A stretch of DNA of 21,875 nucleotides from Patescibacteria group bacterium UBA2772 (GCA_002352545.1 DEIO01000002.1:1-21875), one strand, 5' to 3'. Shown: positions 15,685 through 21,870, numbered from the stretch's first letter. Translations and numbers: made by a program. Notes: generated by a model from the sequence alone, not told the origin.

Positions 15685-16423
15685 GTTTTTTGTACTAGTC
15701 AGAATAATATCAGATTTCATAACTGATATACTTTTTCCAATAAAGTGCCTTCGCTGTAAAAAGGAAGGTGCTTTTATTTGTAAAAAATGTCTCAAAACAA
15801 TCCCAAAAAATTCTTTTCAAGTCTGCCCTGTTTGTGAAAAGGCAATCACTCTCAATGGTGATCTTTGCGTCTATTGCAAAAAACTTGGCTCTTCCCCGCT
15901 TACCAGACTTTTTGTTGTTTCTGATTATAAGAACAAGAACCTTTCCAAAGCAATACATCTAATGAAATATAGCTTTGTCAGTGAGATTGCAACACCACTC
16001 GGAGAACTGAGCGTCGAGACAATGACAAAACTAGGAAATTTTGCTACTCCAGACATCATCATCCCCGTCCCATTGCATAACAAAAGATTGCGCTATAGAG
16101 GCTTCAACCAATCAGAATTGTTAGCCAAAACAATTGCAACTAAGCTTTTGCCAGGAATCAACATCAAAATTCTAGCAAACGGGCTTATCCGCAAAGAATA
16201 TACCAAACCTCAAATGAAAATCAAAGATTATAAATCAAGACAAAAAAATATCAAGAATTGCTTTATTTCAAACCCATTATTCGAGAAAGAGATAGCTCAA
16301 AAAAGAATCCTCCTAGTCGATGATATCTGCACCACTGGATCAACCCTAAATGAATGTGCGAAAGAACTGAGAAAACTAAATCCAAAATCAATTTCCGCCA
16401 TTGTACTAGCTAGACAAAGTTAA
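15647..16423 (+). CDS. comF: ComF-like phosphoribosyltransferase-fold protein
   Basis: The protein has 258 residues. The N-terminal double zinc ribbon is complete: C34-x2-C37, C45-x2-C48, C60-x2-C63 and C74-x2-C77. The C-terminal phosphoribosyltransferase domain includes IIPVPLHNKRLRYRGFNQS and the PRPP loop VDDICTTGST (224-233). ComF proteins are needed for natural transformation in Gram-positive and Gram-negative bacteria, probably in handling incoming single-stranded DNA with the helicase ComFA or PriA. The ATG lies inside the clp gene (38-base overlap in another frame). No later in-frame start precedes the first Cys, so the two are translationally coupled. The closeness to a full retractable pilus fits a DNA-uptake role. 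Confidence 0.92.
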   Translation: MGKSKQKLSKINKFFVLVRIISDFITDILFPIKCLRCKKEGAFICKKCLKTIPKNSFQVCPVCEKAITLNGDLCVYCKKLGSSPLTRLFVVSDYKNKNLSKAIHLMKYSFVSEIATPLGELSVETMTKLGNFATPDIIIPVPLHNKRLRYRGFNQSELLAKTIATKLLPGINIKILANGLIRKEYTKPQMKIKDYKSRQKNIKNCFISNPLFEKEIAQKRILLVDDICTTGSTLNECAKELRKLNPKSISAIVLARQS

Positions 16424-16625
16424 AATAAAATGATAAATTGGGATAGTTGAGACTTTGAAAAAAGTGAAAAACAAATTTTGAATTTCGAGTGAAATTAGAA
16501 TTATTTAATTTCTAATCACAACCACAGAACAATTCTTTGATTGAAATCTAAATTGTATTGCATTCATAAATTAAAACATTAATTTATGGTTCAAAATTAG
16601 AAATTCAAAATTCAAAATTTATTCT
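16424..16625. repeat. AT-rich intergenic stretch with nested inverted repeats upstream of tRNA-Ser
   Basis: AAATTTTGAATTT at 16473-16485 is repeated perfectly in inverted orientation at 16608-16620. Between them lie a 7-bp stem-loop (ATTAGAA 16494-16500 / TTCTAAT 16510-16516) and a perfect 10-bp stem with a 4-base loop (CATAAATTAA 16565-16574 / TTAATTTATG 16579-16588). No gene fits here. It may be an intergenic repeat unit, a small non-autonomous element, or the 3' end of the clp-comF transcript. Confidence 0.55.
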
Positions 16626-16712
16626 GGAGAGGTGCCTGAGTGGTTGAAAGGGGCACCCTGCTAAGGTGTTGAGCTTTTACAAGTTCCGAGGGTTCGAATC
16701 CCTCCCTCTCCG
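16626..16712 (+). tRNA. tRNA-Ser (GCU)
   Basis: Class II cloverleaf, 87 bases. The acceptor stem GGAGAGG pairs with CCTCTCC (16705-16711), with discriminator G. The anticodon arm has a loop CTGCTAA with anticodon GCT at 16660-16662, reading AGC/AGU serine codons. A long variable arm follows, and then the T arm GAGGG-TTCGAAT-CCCTC (16688-16704). The CCA end is not encoded (the gene continues GCA). A terminator follows directly. Confidence 0.97.
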
Positions 16713-16715
16713 CAC

Positions 16716-16750
16716 ATAAAAAACATCCTTATTTATGAGGGTGTTTTTTT
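16716..16750 (+). terminator. Rho-independent terminator of tRNA-Ser
   Basis: AAAAACATCCT and GAGGGTGTTTTTTT form a stem of about 12 pairs (one T-G wobble) with an 8-base loop, ending in a run of seven T. Confidence 0.88.
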
Positions 16751-16779
16751 GATGGGATTTTTGTTATCCTAAAATTACT

Positions 16780-16791
16780 TATGCTAGCATA
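16780..16791. promoter_or_regulatory. 12-base perfect palindrome upstream of the glycosyltransferase-like gene
   Basis: TATGCTAGCATA is fully self-complementary and lies 36 bases before the start codon, within the likely promoter (TTGTTA at 16761-16766). It could be an operator or simply chance. Confidence 0.3.
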
Positions 16792-16826
16792 GCAACAAAT
16801 AAATTTAATCCAAAAGACTAACTTTC

Positions 16827-17627
16827 ATGAAATTAGCAATTTTATTCTGGTTTTACAAAGAACCTGAGATTTGTTTGAATCATCTCAAGTTACTAAAAAA
16901 ACATAATCCAAATAGTAAAATCTTTGGTTTATATGGTGGTGCCAAAGAAGACGCGGGGAAATATAAAAAAAAATTAAACGACTATCTCGATGACTTCCAC
17001 GTTTCCAAGCTTTGCGACAAACCAAGAGACTATAAATGGATTCATGGAGATCTAATGCTTTTAGATTGGTATCAAGACAGAGGTATCTCGCTTACTGACT
17101 GGGACAGTGTTGCTGTTGTGCAGTGGGACGCTCTAATTCTTGGAGATATCAAAAAGCAACTTCCTGGAATCAAAAAAGGCGAAATTTTTATCTCAGGAAC
17201 TAGGATTTTAAATAACTACATAGAGGAAAAATGGAATTGGACTAAGAAAGGAAGTAAGGAAAGAATAAATTATCTTAACTTTCAAAAACACATTAAGAAT
17301 GAATACAATTATAAAAATAAACTGCTGTGTAGCTTGTTCATTTTTCAAGTTTTCTCTAAGAACTTTTTTGATAAATGGCTAACCGTTGAAGACAAAGAAT
17401 TAGGTATGTTAGAATATAAAATTCCTACATACGCTAAAATTTTTAACATTCCAATGTATAAAAAAGATTTGGGTGTGTGGTGGTTCAACAAAAAAACACG
17501 TAGAGGCGAGACGCCCTTGAATGCAGCGGAAAAAGAAATACCAGAAAATTTTATTCAAACTGAACTAGATAAAAAAGATGGCTTTAGAATTTTTCACCCT
17601 TACTTTAAAGAATGGGATATTAAATAG
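16827..17627 (+). CDS. Putative glycosyltransferase-like protein of unknown substrate
   Basis: The protein has 266 residues. It is soluble, with no signal peptide or membrane segment. The N-terminus ILFWFYKEPEICLNHLKLLK (5-24) and KIFGLYGG (31-38) look like the first Rossmann-type strands of a GT-A glycosyltransferase. WDSVAVVQWDALILGD (92-107) resembles the strand carrying the metal-binding acidic motif, with WD in place of a classic DXD. It has no glycosyltransferase partners nearby: it stands alone between tRNA-Ser and a convergent NUDIX gene 20 bases away. It is probably accessory. The family is a guess from motif shape; it may have another nucleotide-sugar-related role. No Shine-Dalgarno site precedes the ATG. 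Confidence 0.6.
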   Translation: MKLAILFWFYKEPEICLNHLKLLKKHNPNSKIFGLYGGAKEDAGKYKKKLNDYLDDFHVSKLCDKPRDYKWIHGDLMLLDWYQDRGISLTDWDSVAVVQWDALILGDIKKQLPGIKKGEIFISGTRILNNYIEEKWNWTKKGSKERINYLNFQKHIKNEYNYKNKLLCSLFIFQVFSKNFFDKWLTVEDKELGMLEYKIPTYAKIFNIPMYKKDLGVWWFNKKTRRGETPLNAAEKEIPENFIQTELDKKDGFRIFHPYFKEWDIK

Positions 17628-17636
17628 GCTTTAACA

Positions 17637-17650
17637 AAGTTGGAACTTTA
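17637..17650 (+). repeat. 14-base direct repeat, left copy
   Basis: AAGTTGGAACTTTA overlaps the NUDIX stop codon and is repeated exactly at 18252-18265. The core AAGTT-GG-AACTT is itself palindromic, so it could also form a short hairpin between the convergent genes. Confidence 0.7.
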
Positions 17651-18133
17651 CTGTCGCATATCGGATAGATTGACAAATAATTTATCTTCTTTATTAAATC
17701 CTAAAGCAAGTTTATTAACTTCACCTTCTTCTATAAGTTTTTTAAATCCACTGTTAAAATTATTAAAATACCAAGACAATCCTTCAGTAAGTTTGATTTT
17801 GCCGATTTCTTCGAATGAAAAGAATTTGACCTCTTGTCCTTCATTGCCCAATTTTATTTTTTTAACTTTTTCTGAAGAAATTTTGGCAAAATAAAATACA
17901 TTTTCTCCCCATCCAGAAATAATTGTTTTCCCAAGTCTTATTGGATTTTCTATTTTAAGATCTATCTCTTCTTTTATTTCCCTTTTTAAGCCTTCTAGAA
18001 AAGTTTCTCCTTTTTCAACCTCGCCTCCCACAAAACCCCAACGATCAGGATCGGGAATGCTAGGTTTGTTATCACGATGAAAAAGTAGTACTTTTTTGTC
18101 ATGAACGATAAAAATATTAGCCGTCTTTTTCAT
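17648..18133 (-). CDS. NUDIX hydrolase
   Basis: The protein has 161 residues. The Nudix box is complete: G37-x5-E43-x7-R51-E52-I-x-E55-E56, in GGEVEKGE...KREIKEEI, which binds the metal and the diphosphate. The strand FIVHDKKVLLFHRD (8-21) and RWGFVGGE lead into it, as in MutT/ADP-ribose pyrophosphatase-type enzymes. The substrate (a nucleoside diphosphate linked to another moiety) cannot be told from sequence. The C-terminal 40 residues extend past the minimal fold. It is monocistronic, convergent with the glycosyltransferase-like gene, and has a good promoter upstream. Its stop codon lies in a 14-base sequence repeated beyond its 5' end. Confidence 0.9.
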   Translation of the reverse strand: MKKTANIFIVHDKKVLLFHRDNKPSIPDPDRWGFVGGEVEKGETFLEGLKREIKEEIDLKIENPIRLGKTIISGWGENVFYFAKISSEKVKKIKLGNEGQEVKFFSFEEIGKIKLTEGLSWYFNNFNSGFKKLIEEGEVNKLALGFNKEDKLFVNLSDMRQ

Positions 18134-18161
18134 TGATATTTTTTAAATTTAAGTTTAATTT

Positions 18162-18191
18162 ATTTTACCACAAAAAGTTCCAAAGTGACAA
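18162..18191 (-). promoter_or_regulatory. Promoter of the NUDIX gene
   Basis: On the minus strand TTGTCA (-35, 18186-18191), an 18-base spacer, and TAAAAT (-10, 18162-18167) preceded by TGG form a good extended -10 promoter about 30 bases before the start codon. Confidence 0.6.
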
Positions 18192-18200
18192 ACTCCTATC

Positions 18201-18230
18201 AAAAAACATCCCTTGTTTAAGGATGTTTTT
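18201..18230 (-). terminator. Bidirectional rho-independent terminator
   Basis: AAAAAACATCCCTTGTTT and AAGGATGTTTTT form a stem (one bulged base, 4-base loop) with A-rich and T-rich flanks on both sides, so it can stop transcripts from either strand. On the minus strand it closes the three-gene unit that ends at 18283. It is nearly the same as the terminator after tRNA-Ser. Confidence 0.8.
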
Positions 18231-18250
18231 GTGTGCGGAGAGTGTGGGAC
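18231..18250 (-). other. tRNA 3'-end-like remnant next to the terminator
   Basis: Read on the minus strand this is GTCCCACACTCTCCGCACAC, like the 3' end of a serine-type tRNA gene. Eleven bases (CTCTCCGCACA) are identical to the end of tRNA-Ser(GCU) at 16706-16716 and, as there, a CATCC-stem terminator follows. No matching 5' half is present, so it is not a functional tRNA. It may be an attachment-site remnant. Confidence 0.45.
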
Positions 18251-18251
18251 G

Positions 18252-18265
18252 AAGTTGGAACTTTA
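18252..18265 (+). repeat. 14-base direct repeat, right copy
   Basis: Exact second copy of AAGTTGGAACTTTA. An inverted partial copy (AAAGTTCCAA) lies at 18174-18183. The right copy also pairs with AAGTTCC at 18274-18280 to make a hairpin just after the stop of the nuclease-like gene. Confidence 0.7.
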
Positions 18266-18282
18266 TTATCATTAAGTTCCTC

Positions 18283-19191
18283 CTAATATAATTTAGTGAT
18301 TTTTCCTTTCTTGTCTGCATGCCAATGTTTAAAAAATGAGTATTTTTCAAAATTAACAGGATTTTTTGCAAATGGATTATTAATAAAAATACAATCTTCA
18401 CCAATGTTATTCGGATGATTAATCACTGTTTTGTCAGAAAAAAAAATACCGCTAATCTCTTTGTATGTTTCACTAGTAAATAAATCAATAGGAATTGGTT
18501 TGATAGAATTTATTTTTTGCAATGAAGATCTAAATGAAAAGCTTGTGTTTCCTGACCCAATGCCTATTTTGAGGTGTTCAATTCCAAACAATGCTTTTAT
18601 GATTAAGGGTATACCTAAATAGTCTTGCGGATGCTGAAGTAAGCCACTGTTAATTGCAATAATAAATGGCTTGTCCTTATCGATATGTTCCCAGTTATCC
18701 GCTAAATATTTTTTATATTTACAGTCTATGACTGAGGTTATGCGCAAGATCATTTTATCAACAGGCACGTCTTGAACAGTAATATCCATTGGGTCTTCCG
18801 TAAAGTGCAACTCAGGAACAGAGTTTGGAAGATCTTTTTCCCCACGTTCGCAAATAACGCATTCTATATACTCGCTGTTGTCAACAAAAAAATCCGGACC
18901 TTTATCTAGAGGCTCTATTTTTAGGTTATTTATTAGTAAGATGTTGCCAAGATACATTTCCCATGTTCTGTCGTGAAAGCTTAGCTTGTATTGTTTAAGA
19001 AAAAAAGAATCAGCAAAAGGATGAAATTTTTTCCATAATTTATCAAGCTTCCTCCTCCTTTCCAGAACACATCCACTAGTTACATAATATGGATCATATT
19101 TGTGTAATTTTTTTTGTAGCCTAGCTAATTCTGTATCTGAATTAATTTTTGGGAATTTGTCAGTGAAAAGAGTTTTATTTAATTTCCCCAT
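18283..19191 (-). CDS. PD-(D/E)XK-like putative nuclease of an ATPase-associated unit
   Basis: The protein has 302 residues from the ATG at 19191. An upstream ATG (19242) in the same frame would overlap the small ORF and is less likely. The core TWEMYLGNILL (76-86), then KGPDFFV (97-103) and YIECV (108-112), resembles the restriction-endonuclease-like pattern E...(P)D...ExK. The final Lys is replaced, a form I know from uncharacterised proteins with WEMYL, GPDF and IEA motifs. MILRITSVIDCKYKKY (147-162) and PFIIAINSG (175-183) also match that family. The start is four bases after the stop of the 52-residue ORF, so it is translationally coupled as the third gene of the unit. Nuclease function is inferred; the missing Lys leaves it open whether the protein is active. 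Confidence 0.6.
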   Translation of the reverse strand: MGKLNKTLFTDKFPKINSDTELARLQKKLHKYDPYYVTSGCVLERRRKLDKLWKKFHPFADSFFLKQYKLSFHDRTWEMYLGNILLINNLKIEPLDKGPDFFVDNSEYIECVICERGEKDLPNSVPELHFTEDPMDITVQDVPVDKMILRITSVIDCKYKKYLADNWEHIDKDKPFIIAINSGLLQHPQDYLGIPLIIKALFGIEHLKIGIGSGNTSFSFRSSLQKINSIKPIPIDLFTSETYKEISGIFFSDKTVINHPNNIGEDCIFINNPFAKNPVNFEKYSFFKHWHADKKGKITKLY

Positions 19192-19195
19192 AAGT

Positions 19196-19354
19196 TTATT
19201 GGTTAGATTCTTTTCGAGATGAAAATGCCTGATACAAATCAACTAAGGAATTTAAAAAATCATCAGCAGTTTCATTCGATAGGATTACATTATAATATTT
19301 CAAGAAATATTCCTTGATTTCATCTCTTCGTTTTTGACTAAATTCGTATGACAT
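19196..19354 (-). CDS. Small ORF (52 aa) between ATPase and nuclease-like genes
   Basis: A 52-residue reading frame runs from ATG at 19354 to TAA at 19196, starting MSYEFSQKRRDEIKEYFLKY and ending SSRKESNQ. It fills the space between its neighbours almost exactly: six bases after the ATPase stop and four bases before the next start. It is predicted to be mostly helical, amphipathic and charged, with a helix around EIKEYFLKYY and another around ADDFLNSLVDLYQAF. It has no recognised family. The exact fit, and similar codon use, argue that it is translated. It could be an adaptor, inhibitor or antitoxin-like partner of the two larger proteins. Confidence 0.6.
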   Translation of the reverse strand: MSYEFSQKRRDEIKEYFLKYYNVILSNETADDFLNSLVDLYQAFSSRKESNQ

Positions 19355-19360
19355 TTTGAC

Positions 19361-20860
19361 TTAATTATTTGAACCAGTTCTTCCCTCTGTTAACTGAAGT
19401 CTATATTTAAGCGCTTGGTGAGTTCGGTACCCCTTTTCAATATTCATTTTTAGGTTTGGAGAGCTACAAATATATTCCCATCTACCTTGCTTTTTTTGCC
19501 CAATTATTGAGTTATCAAATAGAAAATTTATATTTTTATTTATATCAACATCAGTAGCAGTTGGAAATACTTGTTTGTGTTTGATGACAAAATCGGAGTG
19601 GTTAAATGTTTCAACTGATATAATTTGCAGTACGCCTAACAGCTTTTCAATTTCGGGGAATTGATTAGACCATTCGTCAATTATTTCATTATAAACACTA
19701 CTTGAAGCCTCTGTTGCTGCGCTATACAATTCTTTTGTCGTATACAGCCCACTTTTATTTTTTGTGTGTATAGATCTTATTTTGTTAAAATAAACAATAA
19801 TATCTCTTGGTCGGAAAAATGATCTTCGTGTTATAAAATTAAGTGGTGGAGTTCCTTGTCTTACAAAGTTTGCTTCAAATAAAGCGCCAGATTTTTCTTC
19901 TTCTTTAAGTGTAAAGTTTTCTGGAGCAAACTTTTTTAATCTTTGAAAAAACATACTATCCAGACTTTCATTGTTCCATGAGATTACAATCGCACTATCC
20001 TGGAATAATTTGTTTTTATCATTAAATCGCAAAGATTGATAAATATCAGATCGCATAAAAGGAACTATTTTTAAAAATTTATTGACATTTTCATCAGTGG
20101 AGATGTTTCTGCAAACATTGAGTAAATTAATAAGGACTTTACTATATTCTTCTATTTCATCAGCTAGCCAATTTTCATCTAATTGATCTAATATAATCAT
20201 AAATTTATAATCCCCAACATTGTTTTTGAAAATTATTTCAAAGTAGTTCAACAAAGTAAATGCGTTTGAACGGAGTTTGGTCTGTAGATCCTTATTTTGA
20301 GAAATTTCTTCAAATGATAATTCGCCACCATCGAAAGATAATTCGCCCATATTTCCACCAGGAGCCTTTACTTTATCTACCCTTGCGATTTTTGAGAACA
20401 GGACTTCAAGAATCGTAGGATCTGGTTTGCCATAAATTTTCTCGATATAATTCTTAGCCCACTTTAATTCTTTGTTAAGTTTTTTACCATCAATTTTTTG
20501 TTGCTCAATTAATTTTGACAAAGCTTTAACAAAAAATAAATATTTCCAACTTTTTTGATATGCTGATAATTCCCCAGACAGAGTTTCTTTATACAGCTTA
20601 TGTGCAGGCCAAGGATAGTCTTTGAAGTTTAGCGATATTACTAAATACCCATTCAAATTCTTCTTATCCATTGTTCCAAGATGCTTGTATATAGCTGTTT
20701 TTCCAGTCCCTTTTCTTCCCAAAACAAGCCATGATTTACTATCTATTAGTTTATTAACCTCAGGGATTGTGAAAAAGTACTTTCTAAGTTCCTCATCTGT
20801 TTCAGCAGATACTTGAAAATCGGGAAGCCAATCTTTAACATCAATAATTTCATTTTCCAT
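19361..20860 (-). CDS. P-loop ATPase of the Sll1717 type
   Basis: The protein has 499 residues. After a short N-terminus with AETDEELRKYFFTIP (19-33), Walker A GRKGTGKT is at 48-55 and a Walker B-type MIILDQLDENW at 221-231. FRPRDIIVYFNKI in the C-terminal half matches the RPRDI segment of this ATPase family. The C-terminal 120 residues are likely a helical and winged-helix-like region. Such ATPases occur in accessory loci and are suspected to act as sensors or switches. It is the first gene of a minus-strand unit with a good promoter and a clear Shine-Dalgarno site (AAGGA five bases before the ATG). A local repeat GELSF-DG-GELSF occurs at 172-183. Confidence 0.78.
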   Translation of the reverse strand: MENEIIDVKDWLPDFQVSAETDEELRKYFFTIPEVNKLIDSKSWLVLGRKGTGKTAIYKHLGTMDKKNLNGYLVISLNFKDYPWPAHKLYKETLSGELSAYQKSWKYLFFVKALSKLIEQQKIDGKKLNKELKWAKNYIEKIYGKPDPTILEVLFSKIARVDKVKAPGGNMGELSFDGGELSFEEISQNKDLQTKLRSNAFTLLNYFEIIFKNNVGDYKFMIILDQLDENWLADEIEEYSKVLINLLNVCRNISTDENVNKFLKIVPFMRSDIYQSLRFNDKNKLFQDSAIVISWNNESLDSMFFQRLKKFAPENFTLKEEEKSGALFEANFVRQGTPPLNFITRRSFFRPRDIIVYFNKIRSIHTKNKSGLYTTKELYSAATEASSSVYNEIIDEWSNQFPEIEKLLGVLQIISVETFNHSDFVIKHKQVFPTATDVDINKNINFLFDNSIIGQKKQGRWEYICSSPNLKMNIEKGYRTHQALKYRLQLTEGRTGSNN

Positions 20861-20907
20861 TTTTTTCCTTAAGTATTACTGTTTAACTTTTATGCTTTTC
20901 AGTAGTA

Positions 20908-20936
20908 AGTATAGTGCCTAAGGTCTTTTTTCACAA
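20908..20936 (-). promoter_or_regulatory. Promoter of the ATPase / small ORF / nuclease-like unit
   Basis: On the minus strand TTGTGA (-35, 20931-20936), a 17-base spacer, and TATACT (-10, 20908-20913) lie about 48 bases before the ATPase start. The leader between them contains an inverted repeat (TACTG / CAGTA) that could form a hairpin. Confidence 0.6.
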
Positions 20937-20983
20937 ACAGAAAACTTTTCCTTAATTCTTCTTATCAGTAAAAAAGTAAATTG

Positions 20984-21030
20984 TCGCCTGCGGTCAAGGT
21001 AGTGTAACGGACTTGACGGTACTAAGGCGA
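20984..21030. other. Structured, less AT-rich intergenic element
   Basis: Two nested inverted repeats: TCGCCT (20984-20989) with AGGCGA (21025-21030), and GTCAAG (20993-20998) with CTTGAC (21012-21017), around a 13-base loop. The element is clearly richer in G and C than its surroundings. It lies between divergent genes and does not fold as a tRNA. It may be a small RNA, a 5' leader element of either transcript, or a protein-binding or recombination site. Confidence 0.4.
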
Positions 21031-21087
21031 GAATTTGCTAAAACCCCTCTTAGAAGAAATAAAGGATTGTCTTTTTGTTGTTATTTG

Positions 21088-21106
21088 GTTAGTATAAATA
21101 ACTAAC
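21088..21106 (+). promoter_or_regulatory. Palindrome over the -10 region of the last gene
   Basis: GTTAGT-ATAAATA-ACTAAC has perfect 6-base arms and covers a TATAAA -10 box (21093-21098), 10 bases before the start codon at 21117. This is the layout of a repressor operator. No clear -35 box is visible. The product of the gene may itself be a DNA-binding protein. Confidence 0.45.
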
Positions 21107-21116
21107 TTTCAATAAA

Positions 21117-21794
21117 ATGCCTTATCAAGTAGAAAATCTAAGTCCTGAAACATTAAGAAGAATTTTTCTTGTTTTAAAAGAAATCAAACTAGCCTCTGAA
21201 ATTAGAGGTCGGAAGTATTTTTTGCGTCTAGAAATTAAGGATTTAAAAAGTATCTCAGAAGATAATTATAGAAAAATCATTCAATCCCTATTAAAATATA
21301 AAATCATCAAAGGCAAATATTGGACAGTATTATTTCTAGATTTGCCATTTATCAGCATAGATAAAAATTTTTTTGATTTCTATGAAAAAGTTTGGAAAGA
21401 ACTTCACCCAAAAGAAAAGAGGAAGAAACCCAAGAAGAAATTGAAAGTTAAAGAATATAATGAAGAAACAAGAATTCTAACTATTGGAGATTTCGAGATT
21501 CCAATTGCTAAAAATAAAGGAAATAATAACGCTCATGAAATTATGTCCTATATTTTTATAGATAAAATAGAAAAATTAGAAGAAGAATTTTTCTATTCAG
21601 AGATAGCAGAAGATAGATTTGGATGTGAATATAATCCTCAAGGAGAAAATCCATTTCAACCATATAGCGGAGCTTGTGAAAGAATCAACGAGAATATTAA
21701 AGACTTCACAAAAGGAGAAATTGAAGAATTTTTAATCTTTAATCATAGTAAAAAAGCAGGAAGTGTAAAAATCAATCAAGAATACATTTTATAG
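21117..21794 (+). CDS. Probable winged-helix-type protein of unknown function
   Basis: The protein has 225 residues. The N-terminal region (1-95) is mixed alpha/beta, with YRKIIQSLLKYKIIKGKYW (51-69) looking like the recognition helix and wing of a winged-helix fold. A very basic linker follows (97-113: KEKRKKPKKKLK). A second domain (about 115-225) contains YSEIAEDRFG (160-169), PYSGACERINENI (182-194) and EEFLIFNHSKKAGSVKIN (203-220). I recall this C-terminal pattern from uncharacterised Patescibacteria proteins that may also be helix-turn-helix-like. DNA binding is inferred, not shown. It is monocistronic, divergent from the ATPase unit, with a palindrome over its promoter and a terminator at its end. 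It could regulate itself and perhaps the neighbouring unit. Confidence 0.6.
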   Translation: MPYQVENLSPETLRRIFLVLKEIKLASEIRGRKYFLRLEIKDLKSISEDNYRKIIQSLLKYKIIKGKYWTVLFLDLPFISIDKNFFDFYEKVWKELHPKEKRKKPKKKLKVKEYNEETRILTIGDFEIPIAKNKGNNNAHEIMSYIFIDKIEKLEEEFFYSEIAEDRFGCEYNPQGENPFQPYSGACERINENIKDFTKGEIEEFLIFNHSKKAGSVKINQEYIL

Positions 21795-21816
21795 TTTAGC
21801 TAAACTTTTAGCTAAA
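21793..21816. repeat. Paired TTTAGCTAAA palindromes after the last gene
   Basis: AGTTTAGCTAAACT (21793-21806) is a perfect 14-base palindrome overlapping the stop codon, and TTTAGCTAAA recurs directly after it at 21807-21816. They may be binding sites or alternative hairpins ahead of the terminator. Confidence 0.45.
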
Positions 21817-21843
21817 TTTACCTAAACATCTTTTTCCTAAGAT

Positions 21844-21870
21844 AACACTATTAATAAGTAGTGTTTTTTT
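21844..21870 (+). terminator. Rho-independent terminator
   Basis: AACACTA (21844-21850) pairs with TAGTGTT (21859-21865) around an 8-base loop and runs into seven T. It closes the last gene of the window. Confidence 0.87.

Noticed and set aside
18165..18404. Minus-strand frame overlapping the end of the nuclease-like gene
   Set aside because: It runs through the terminator and the tRNA-like remnant and overlaps a better gene.
20310..20350. Short internal repeat GATAATTCGCC in the ATPase gene (GELSF twice in the protein)
   Set aside because: Only two units, in frame; more likely a local duplication than a functional repeat array.
20985..21040. Possible tRNA gene in the structured intergenic element
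   Set aside because: GTGTAACGG resembles a D-loop, but no T arm, anticodon arm or acceptor stem can be completed.
31..21794. Recoding of TGA as glycine (genetic code 25)
   Set aside because: All genes are full length with TGA read as stop, and none shows an internal TGA where a Gly is expected.
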